Source: Petrosia ficiformis
Taxonomy: Eukaryota > Porifera > Demospongiae > Haplosclerida > Petrosiidae
DNA length: 64,000 bases
NCBI GenBank assembly: GCA_947044365.1
Contig: OX345649.1
Location: forward strand, 3,113,930-3,177,929
Direction of reading: 5' to 3'
Positions within the stretch are counted from its first letter, which is position 1; every line of letters starts with the position of its first letter. A program made the position numbers and the translations under genes. The notes under the pieces were generated by a model that was not told the origin of the DNA, searched no databases, and worked only from the letters and a program-made list of their open reading frames with translations. Below, piece after piece: positions 58,101 to 64,000 of this stretch.

Positions 58101-60746
58101 TAATGTGGAATAAACATGAACATAATTCTATTTAATGCTCACCTTCCATCAGACCCCATTGTAGGATCGGGTCGTGCATACCATTTACCAAGAGGTAGAA
58201 AGTTCTCACTTAGAAGAGATCTGGGAGAAACAAACAAATACATATACATATATACACATGTACATGTACATGTGCTCTAATTAGTTAACTATTCAGCTAA
58301 ACCTTGAGCTGTTGACAAACAGTTTATGTACATCATAATTATATTGCACATATCCAGTTATGTAGTGTCTTGGCTGAAGGTACATGTACATGTGCTTGTT
58401 CAAAGAACAGATGTTTTTTTATAGTCAATAGTATTGTACACAATGTATTAAAGTAAACAGCAAATCTAAAATTTGTTTAAGTTAAGCTCCCCCTTGCTAG
58501 ACATTTGCCCACCCTTGTAATTTGTTTGCCAATATGCACACTAAGATGTATACATACATGATGACTTGAGATGAAGAGAAAGAAAGAAAGAAAGAATAAA
58601 AGACAAATGAAAATGAGTTGCCTCAGGTGGGATTTGAACCCACGACACTCTGCACTCCGGACAGATGCTTTTACCAACTGAGCTACCAAGGTAGCCCAGC
58701 TAGCCCAGTCCAAATGAAACATCTTATACATGTACACGTACATGACTACATGTGTGTGTTTATTATTCAGAGATAATCAGAGTATCACCGAAATATATAT
58801 ACATGTACATGTGTGTGTTTATCCATTCAGAGTACCATTGATATAATTCATATACATATAATATCAATGAGTCGCAAGAGGATAAGATGTTATAGCACAA
58901 CATTAAAGTCTACTAATACATATTAATATACTGTATTATAGACTATGCCTAGTGTGCGTAATTATACAGGTACATGTACTAACATATTTATACACTCATT
59001 ACACTGTGTACAGGTTACAACATGATTCAGTACTTTTGATAAGCTCATACGGCACACCATTGGCCCAAAGAGCTTCTTATTTGTCACTGCACATTTCTCT
59101 CTTTGGGCCAGTGACACAGTTACACATGTCCATGTACATGTAATTCTGATTATATTGTCACTAACAGTATTAACTCTTTGTTAATTGGCTCAAGTATTCC
59201 CCATGGCACACACATTAACCATGGTTGAGCCAATTTGGTCTATGCTTCAAAACATATCAAAACCTCGGAGATGATTACATGGGTATGTATACGTGCTGTA
59301 CATACATATAAAATTTTAAATGTATACCTGTACAATTGCTAGTATACATGTACATGTACAATGTACATGTACTATACATAGATGTATATGTACTATACGT
59401 ACACGCACATGTACATGTATATAATGTAAAACAAAACTACTTACCTTTCAATTAAACTATTAAGAGCTCTAAATAGCATAGCACTCGATTCAGGAGACAT
59501 ACCTTCCTCCCACGATCCACTCCTTTCCTCTGAGAAAATGGGATATTGAATAATACACTACATGTACATGTACAGGACTACATGTACAGTTGTATATGTA
59601 TATGATTTTATGACACAATGGAAGTACCCATTTTTATACATGTAAAAGGCAATTTTTATGGCCCGTAGGGCCATCCCTATGATTGCTTTCCACGGGGTTT
59701 AATGTACAATCACTACAATGTATACATGTACATATGTATATATATATATATTTATTCTTGTGTCACCTGCGTGAGTATGCGCTGCATACGTAGTTAAGGA
59801 AGTTGCGTCATTCCGTTCGGTCAATTAATAGGTGTGGCGCGTAATAGAACGCGTGCTCAAGCTTTATAGACCAGCAGAAGAATGTTGCTTGTAGCTTATG
59901 TAGAGACTGGAACTAATAGCTAGCTATTCTACCTAAAATATATTCCTAAAGTTCTACAAGGTTCTTAAGAGAGTAGATAATCAAAATAATAACTAAAATA
60001 CATGTAGGCTGTTGTGTTTCACGCATGATAAAGTCAGCCATGATTACTGAATGCTGGACACCACAAAGCAGTCATAGGGATACTATTTTCTCTATATACA
60101 CTGTATCTTGTTATTTTTATGCATGTACATGTACACATGTACATGTACACAATACTTTGCTTTTATTAACATAACTACCTTTTAATTCAGAGGCAAGTTT
60201 TCCCGAGAGATCAGGTAGTATAGTGAAATAGAATATCCACAGGTCTTTACTCTCACCACTAACACCATCAGTGGAAGGTGATAATCTCCTCCATGAGCAT
60301 GCATATCTACATGTATAACACATGATAATAATTATACATGTACATGTGTACATTAAATCTTAGGGATATACATGTACAATGTACATGCAGTAATGTAACA
60401 TGTATACAGGCCAGGGCGGGCTAGAAAGGGGATCAAGTGATAGTTGATCATGTGAAGTACATTGCAGTATTTCAGGCTTGTAGAGTAGAGAACAAAGTCA
60501 ACAAACTTCATGTACTGTATAAGGCTGCTCTGTTCGGCTCTACTAGAGTTCATTACAGCAAGATCGAGGTACACATGTAATACTTTATATTTCACTACAA
60601 ACAAGTCATGAATTTTTTTTTATGAAAGCAATTATCAGGACACTTGACTGGTATTGATATCAGCAAAAGACAAGATCCATTCCAGCTCTACTCACATTTA
60701 CAAGTACATGTATAATATACACAATAAAAGACTCATTATAATCCCA

Positions 60747-60790
<44 letters not shown>

Positions 60791-61028
60791 AGTCCATGCT
60801 CATTAAACACTGAACTTTACATGCACATGTACATGTGTACCGAGTCACATTAATTGGACCTCATGGGTGTCCAATACCTTCATCACACATCCACATGTAC
60901 GTGTATGTCCCTTACCCTTCACTTAGTAGTTTAGCATATGAAGTAAGTACAGGATCAGATTTTGGAGCTTCTAGTGTCATGCTGTTTGGTCCAACATAGC
61001 GTATCCATTTAAGACCTTCTACCTCAGC
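34797..61028 (-). CDS. MED13: Mediator subunit MED13 (N-terminal exon missing), 32 exons, 1822 codons
   Basis: MED13 links the CDK8 kinase module to core Mediator in the nucleus. Exons (5' to 3'): 60916-61028, 60179-60306, 59445-59529, 58143-58220, 56889-56974, 55810-56128, 54799-54882, 54111-54743, 53407-53590, 53249-53342, 52930-53072, 52248-52304, 51960-52136, 51618-51737, 51105-51163, 49607-50268, 48800-48965, 47851-48005, 46829-46996, 46185-46285, 45531-45656, 44923-45043, 44238-44294, 43037-43335, 42137-42307, 41558-41784, 40758-40891, 39437-39598, 38982-39157, 38686-38865, 38043-38104, 34797-34938. The total is 5469 nt in one frame. Family landmarks: LGKWYARPD, ILSPSGLNAIMTGHSYRV, AAVEVVLGGVRLRYPSQFV, HIYPTPPSVE, IPEAHALYINLALLDS-like block (LPEAHALYINLALLDSALG), LLEPFSSQKHILYLVLSPGG, LTGFGSIVERP, ADQRWLLAVVCDRQAELLDT, QALQKLWAYLISVM, ATGYLISTTPPGYLPSEFWG and a C-terminal DALSWL...SSLPIHLFLLSKLYNF. 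The first resolved exon starts at AEVEGLKWIRYV, so the preceding start exon is upstream and was not found. Human MED13 is about 2170 aa. Confidence 0.95.
36292..36590 (+). repeat. Dispersed repeat, family D, copy 2, with internal hairpin
   Basis: Begins GTTCACATTCATGATGTCC, contains AACTCAATAATGAAGTAATG and ATTCCAAACTAAAATTATG, and ends TGAGGTCATGGTGAATGTGA. It is the best copy for seeing the inverted ends. One inner segment is duplicated in inverse orientation, giving the long hairpin at 36317-36407. Confidence 0.75.
36317..36407. repeat. Hairpin with 43-bp perfect arms and 5-nt loop
   Basis: Left arm 36317-36359 (starts AATTATGATGTGATGTAATA) and right arm 36365-36407 are exact complements; loop TAACC. 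The transcript of MED13 would carry it in its last intron. Confidence 0.95.
37259..37525 (+). repeat. 87-bp minisatellite, three copies
   Basis: Unit starts TAGGGGAGTACCATACCCCT with starts at 37259, 37346 and 37433. Copies 1 and 2 are almost identical; copy 3 has an extra ATGTAC inside GCTATTAC/CTCAATAAC. Each unit contains the small palindrome GGGGAGTACCATACCCC. Open frames across it on both strands are by-products of the 3n period. Confidence 0.9.
39240..39430 (-). repeat. Dispersed repeat, family E, copy 1
   Basis: Shares, in reverse orientation, TGACGCAACTT, GTGACACAAGAATA, GAAAGTAATCATAG and GGCCCTTTGGGC with 59640-59835. It lies between two MED13 exons and has no coding content. Confidence 0.55.
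40188..40420 (-). repeat. Dispersed repeat, family D, copy 3
   Basis: Reverse orientation: GGTCATTCATGTTCACCATG at the left, then AACTTTAGTTTGGAATGACC and CATTGCTTCATTATTGAGTT, closing with TTTTGAGGTCATCGTAAATG. MED13 intron. Confidence 0.75.
41785..41842. repeat. (GA)n tract forming a CT-rich 3' splice site for MED13
   Basis: Plus strand GAGAGATAGAGAGAG... then GAAAGAAAGAAAGG. On the transcribed strand this is a CT microsatellite running directly into the AG of exon 41558-41784. Confidence 0.85.
42480..42831. mobile_element. hAT-like MITE with TAGGGCTGGGC end
   Basis: Left end TAGGGCTGGGCTATATATC, right end ATCGCCCACACCTA. Flanks ATGTATAC / TTGTATAT match at 6 of 8. MED13 intron. Degraded; no ORF. 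Confidence 0.65.
43842..43875. repeat. 34-bp perfect palindrome
   Basis: GCAAGTATTAATTTTGA followed by its exact complement with no loop. MED13 intron between exons 43037-43335 and 44238-44294. Confidence 0.9.
45100..45370. mobile_element. hAT-like MITE fragment, left end TAGGGCTGGGCGG
   Basis: The left end and the following GGTATATCGGTATTTAG resemble the element at 42480, and inner phrases recur in both (GTGTGCCAAGGAGTG / TTTGTGAGTTGATGAGTG, TTAGAAAAGAGTG). The right end is not recognisable, so the end coordinate is approximate. Confidence 0.5.
46029..46102 (-). repeat. tRNA-derived SINE head, copy 1 (well folded)
   Basis: Minus strand: acceptor TGCCTTG pairs with TGAGGCA, D arm GTAGCTCAGTTGGTAGAGC (A box intact), anticodon arm TCTGT-CCGGAGT-ACAGA, T arm GTGGG-TTCAAAT-CCCAC (B box intact). 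The loop would give anticodon GGA but with C instead of U at position 33, unusual for a working tRNA. The flanks (AAATGAAAATGAG and GAAAGAAA runs) are shared with the copy at 58619-58693, so it is more likely a SINE than a tRNA gene. It lies in a MED13 intron. Confidence 0.65.
46406..46772. mobile_element. hAT-like MITE, TAGGGCTGGA type, copy 1
   Basis: Ends TAGGGCTGGAATGGAT / ATCTGTTTCCAGTCCTA; flanks GATTATGC / GTTTATAC agree at 6 of 8. Shares inner sequence (GTAATACTTTATATTT, ACAAGTCA.GAATTTTT) with 60411-60690. Confidence 0.7.
46997..47275. repeat. 280-bp polypurine/polypyrimidine tract before a MED13 exon
   Basis: Plus strand is almost pure GGA/GAA (GAGGAGGAAGAGGAGGAAGA and similar). 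The MED13 transcript reads it as a pyrimidine tract of about 280 nt ending TCCTCTCTTAG at exon 46829-46996. Spurious Arg/Gly/Glu and Ser/Pro/Leu frames arise from it. Confidence 0.9.
47292..47535 (-). repeat. MITE-like dispersed repeat, family A, copy 2
   Basis: Reverse orientation of the repeat at 1229-1452: TTTTTGATATGTTTTAAGGC, GAGCCAATTAACAAAGAG, TGGCCCAAAAAGAGAGAACT, AATAAGAAGCTCTTTGGGCC, TTATCAAAAACACTG. The inverted ends are visible here as TTTTTGATA / TATCAAAAA. Confidence 0.75.
48086..48395. mobile_element. hAT-like MITE, TAGGGTTGGGC end
   Basis: Right end (complement) TAGGGTTGGGCGATATT; left end TACTGTTGGGTAATAATTC. Flanks GTGTATAT / GTGTACAC match at 6 of 8. The interior has CGATATAT/ATATCGC type motifs like the 42480 element. 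Confidence 0.65.
52137..52172. repeat. (GA)n tract at a MED13 3' splice site
   Basis: Plus strand AGAGAGAGAAAGAGAGAGAG; as transcribed, a CT tract ending CTCTGCAG before exon 51960-52136. Confidence 0.85.
53073..53215. repeat. Purine-rich tract at a MED13 3' splice site
   Basis: Plus strand GAAGACAAGAAGAAAAGAGG and similar for about 140 bp; as transcribed, a pyrimidine tract ending TCTTCAG before exon 52930-53072. Confidence 0.75.
55337..55705 (+). repeat. Tandem repeat, about 71-bp unit, four to five copies
   Basis: Unit includes GTACTAATACATGCTGTACA and CACTGCACCTTACATACACT. Copies differ mainly in how many ATGTAC hexamers they hold. Intron between MED13 exons 54799-54882 and 55810-56128. 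Confidence 0.85.
56452..56837. mobile_element. hAT-like MITE with perfect 8-bp target duplication
   Basis: A 386-bp element with ends TAGGGCTGGGA / TCCCAGCCCTA, flanked by GTACATAT at 56444-56451 and 56838-56845. The interior is rich in CGAAGGTT / AACCTTCG motifs close to both ends. The 8-bp duplication and end sequence fit hAT elements. MED13 intron. Confidence 0.92.
57490..57784. mobile_element. MITE with TAGTGTTG ends and perfect 8-bp duplication (family C, copy 2)
   Basis: A 295-bp element, TAGTGTTGTTTTAGT...AGTTAACTAAAACAACACTA, flanked by GTATATGT at 57482-57489 and 57785-57792. Filled with TTTTAGTTATAGTT in alternating orientation. Relative of 10340-10573. MED13 intron. Confidence 0.92.
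58619..58693 (-). repeat. tRNA-derived SINE head, copy 2 (decayed)
   Basis: Same sequence as 46029-46102 with a few changes: an A for G in the acceptor stem breaks a pair, and GCAT-CTTTTAC replaces the D-arm GAGC. The shared flank AAATGAAAATGAG supports common SINE ancestry. MED13 intron. Confidence 0.65.
59030..59266 (+). repeat. MITE-like dispersed repeat, family A, copy 3
   Basis: CTTTTGATAAGCTC at the left, TTGGCCCAAAGAGCTTCTTA, TCTCTTTGGGCCA, CTCTTTGTTAATTGGCTCAA, and CAAAACATATCAAAA at the right. MED13 intron. Confidence 0.75.
59640..59835 (+). repeat. Dispersed repeat, family E, copy 2
   Basis: GGCCCGTAGGGCCATCCCTA, TGATTGCTTTCCAC, TATTCTTGTGTCAC, GTTGCGTCATTC; inverse relative at 39240-39430. 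The following 200 bp (to about 60110) also has short matches to 11090-11180 and 29260-29300, so it may be part of a longer degraded element. Confidence 0.55.
60411..60690. mobile_element. hAT-like MITE, copy 2 of the 46406 type
   Basis: Left CCAGGGCGGGCTAGAAAGG, right ATCCATTCCAGCTCTA. The interior GTAATACTTTATATTTCACT and ACAAACAAGTCATGAATTTT matches 46406-46772. MED13 intron. Confidence 0.6.
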
Positions 61029-63540
61029 CTATTAAAAACATAATTTATAATAATCATATACATGTATGTACATGTACATGCACATGCAATAATTAATCTA
61101 CATGTATATGCAATTACATCTATATATAATTGTCCTTGTAATGTACATGTATGTCACGGTTCAAAGGTCAAGTGAAATGAAAGAAACCATGGCAACAAGG
61201 TGAAACTGTGCCCAGAATTTTGTAAACAGAGAAGTTGAGAAAGGAAGAGAAGAGTTAGAGAACTAGATGATAAGAATAAGAATCTGAAGAAAAGAGTTAG
61301 AGAACTTTGACTACTATCTAGTCTGGTGTAGCTTGCAGGATTTCTGCAGGCATTCGCTAGTATGTACATGTATTACAATAGTTATGTACATGTACATAAT
61401 GTGTCCATTAGTTTGAATATTAATTAAATTCATTCCTGACTGATGATCTCATAAACTAATATTTATAAACAATAATTATAAACATTGCTTCTGAGAAATC
61501 TCAACATTGAATTATTAATAATAATTATAAATTCACATTCTAAAAAGGGAAAAATGTTTCCATTACAGAAAGATAGAAGAGGAGCTGGCAGTTGTTGGAT
61601 GTGCTCTGAGCATTGAGCTATATATGACAACAAGGGAGCAACCAGTCTTCATAATCACCAAAATTATTATACATGTAATTAAGTAAAAGATAGAAATCTC
61701 ATCTTGACATTTAATCTGAGTTGTAATTGTTCAATAATTTCAATTAGCGAAACCTGACAACCAGAAAGTAGTGCCTCCCTAATCTTATATAGAAAACAGT
61801 TGAATAGAGATCATTTCAATGGGCAAATATAATGATGACAAAATATTGTAATTAAACATGCAATCGCGTATACAAAATGACATGTGCATTTGTTATTAAA
61901 CACCTGGTAGATTTACTGTACCACTTGAGCTGCCAGCTTTCATGTTATTTTATATAAAAAATATTGTATTGTATGGATAGATGAGCCTTCTTTGACATAA
62001 CAAAGCTTAATCTACATGTACATGTACATGTATGGCTTGCTCTCTCTCTCCTGCTGAGCAACTAACATGTAACAATTAAAACTCATGGATTACATATATG
62101 TTTATACAGTTGCAAAGGTCAAGTGTACGTGTGGGATACTGTGTAGTGTGTACCCATTAGTAGTTAGTTTTAGCCTAAAGAAAATGATACATCATTGCAT
62201 TACAGTACACTTAGCACAATCAATAATTGTTTACTCTTTACAAATATCAACACAGACCGACTGAAGAAAATTAAAGAATAGCAAAAAATTGATCAGTTAA
62301 CAAAATACACACAATGTAAATTTCATGTACATTGTGTACATAGTAGTACATGTACAACATACATTGTATAGTACAGTGTATACAGGTACAGTATATACAT
62401 GTACATGTATGTATAATTTGTATATGAGTGTGGATGAGAAAACACACTATTCACAATATACATGTACATTGTATACTACAGTGTATACACATACAGTATA
62501 TACATGTACTTGTACATGTATGTATATGTGAGTGTGGATGAGAAAACACACTATTCAGTATTCACAATATACATGTACATGTACATGTATGTACATTGTA
62601 TACTACAGTGTATACATGTACAGTATATACATGTACATGTATGTATATGTGAGTGTGGATGAGAAAACACAGTATTCACAATATACATGTACATGTACAA
62701 TTGTACATGTACATTGTACATGGTATACTACATGTATACATGTACATGTACTTGTATGCATATGTAAGTGTGGATGAGAAAACACACTATTTGAGGTATA
62801 CCGTACATGTACATGTAAACAATAAATAATTTTGTTCAAACGTTTAGCATTTATACACTCATTATTCAGCCATTTTATAAAGAAACTACAAGCACATGTT
62901 TCAAGAAGTCAACTAATTTAATAAGGAAGAATTCTACTGATGCTCCTAAATACATGTACATGTACATGTACCTACATTTATTGTCATACAAAATGGCCAA
63001 GTAATTGGAATTTGATCAAAAATTATAATTTCCCGACAGCTCATTTCCTCATCTAAAGTCACAAAACAATTAATTAAATGTATAAATATGATGTACCTTT
63101 ACATGTACATATATGTACGTTCTTTTGTAGAGCTTCCCATACAAACATAGACTCATCTGGTTACATGTTCAAACAGATTACATGTACATGTATATACATT
63201 ATATAATTATGTGGATAGACAACTGCTGACATTTATTGTCAACATCAAAATTTGTATAGTTTTTATAAACTCTAATGTACATGTACTACAATCAAATCAC
63301 ACAATACACAATTAAGATTGAACTACATGTACATAACTCAATTGGAGTTCATTCCTTAACCACACCTGTACATAGTGTGTGTAGTTTAATGTACACGCTT
63401 TACATGTACATGTTTATATAAGACATGTACATGTACATGTACATGTACATGAATGTGCATTGCAATGTAGGTGCACATCAACAGGAAAAAAAGGCTTTTC
63501 CAAATTGAATAGTGAATTGATTTAAAGTGCCATTAGTCTA
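61029..63540. other. Upstream of first resolved MED13 exon, no exon identified
   Basis: The MED13 start exon should lie here or further right, ending in phase 0 before AEVEGLKW. I found no convincing match on the minus strand. It contains AT-rich DNA, ATGTAC clusters and the tandem array at 62300-62800. Confidence 0.4.
62300..62800 (+). repeat. Tandem repeat with GAGTGTGGATGAGAAAACAC core, four copies
   Basis: Cores begin near 62426, 62530, 62651 and 62766, so spacing varies (104, 121, 115). Between cores lie ACAATATACATGTACATGTA and GTATACTACAGTGTATACA stretches with variable hexamer number. Confidence 0.85.
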
Positions 63541-63610
63541 ATGGCGTCCACAGAATTTGAATATTCAGAGGATGTTCGAAGCTTGGAACATTTGTTCAGG
63601 CACTGTATAT
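63541..63610 (+). CDS. Candidate first exon of a + strand gene, uncertain
   Basis: ATG followed by ASTEFEYSEDVRSLEHLFRH, with CpG-containing, codon-like sequence unlike the AT repeats around it, and a possible donor at CACT/GTATATG. An AG at TGTGTACCACAG (about 63675) could begin a second exon. No family recognised; the rest would lie beyond the window. Could equally be chance. Confidence 0.25.
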
Positions 63611-64000
63611 GTTTATATCATAGCATTAAATTCAATTACATGAATAACATACATGTACTGTGTGTGTACCACAGGGTGTGGGTATCTTCCACTGACTGCA
63701 ACACTAACAATATATTGAATATACATGTACACATACATGTACACGTACACATGTACATGTACATGCAAATGAAGATAAATAGCAATCAAAAAAAACACAA
63801 AACATTTGTTTAGTACATGTACATGTACTGTACTATTACAATCTTAAACTCCAATATCATGTATTGAAATTGCTGACTGGTTTTACCATGGCAGTTAACC
63901 CAGCTGTTATTTATGACATAAATGTATATTTAAGCATGAACTCTCAATGTTGATTTTTGGATCCATACACACGTACATACAGCTATGACTACTATGAGTA

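Noticed and set aside
58477..58743. ORF with ATLVAQLVKASVRSAECRGF
   Set aside because: This phrase is the usual spurious translation of a tRNA-like SINE; the underlying DNA is the tRNA-derived repeat.
62325..62839. Several Met-Tyr and Val-His ORFs
   Set aside because: Translations of the 62.3-62.8 kb tandem repeat and ATGTAC runs.
1..64000. CRISPR array or bacterial operon
   Set aside because: Direct repeats found are tandem minisatellites or transposon ends without regular unique spacers, and the genes are spliced and metazoan.

Overview
The window looks like nuclear DNA of a demosponge close to Amphimedon. This is inferred from AT-rich sequence, many short GT-AG introns, compact gene spacing, a metazoan Mediator gene, death-fold genes and a tandem pair of large beta-helix/multi-TM surface proteins. 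I had no database, so the species is a guess. All exon joins were made by hand from splice sites and reading-frame phase.

Layout. 0.6-4.1 kb (-): 5' part of a secreted M14 metallocarboxypeptidase that runs off the left edge. 5.4-7.6 kb: a duplicated hairpin element and an uninterrupted Tc1 (DD34E) transposon. 7.8-9.0 kb (+): a protein with two ubiquitin-like (UBL) domains. 9.6-14.8 kb (-): a Rab GTPase, nearest to Rab3. 15.7-19.9 kb (+): three closely packed genes, namely a small death-domain protein, a UBL/Gln-rich/CARD-like/death-domain protein ending in a CaaX box, and a second small death-domain protein. 20-23.5 kb: transposon remains, including a nested MITE and two decayed retroelement fragments. 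23.7-33.6 kb (+): two near-identical intronless genes for roughly 1,200-residue membrane proteins. 34.8-61.0 kb (-): MED13, for which 32 exons with consistent phase were joined (1,822 codons before the stop); only the extreme N-terminal exon is missing. 61-64 kb: simple repeats and one candidate + strand first exon.

How the genes relate. The 7.8-19.9 kb block suggests a local signalling module: UBL and death-fold adaptors, one of them predicted to be lipid-anchored, with shared short Ser/Pro motifs in their linkers. MED13 (Mediator kinase module), Rab and carboxypeptidase look like ordinary housekeeping neighbours.

Non-coding DNA is rich in MITE families, several with clear 7-8 bp target-site duplications, in minisatellites, in long perfect hairpins, and in the self-complementary hexamer ATGTAC/TACATG, which fills the MED13 introns. 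Several introns have their 3' splice site made from long CT microsatellites.
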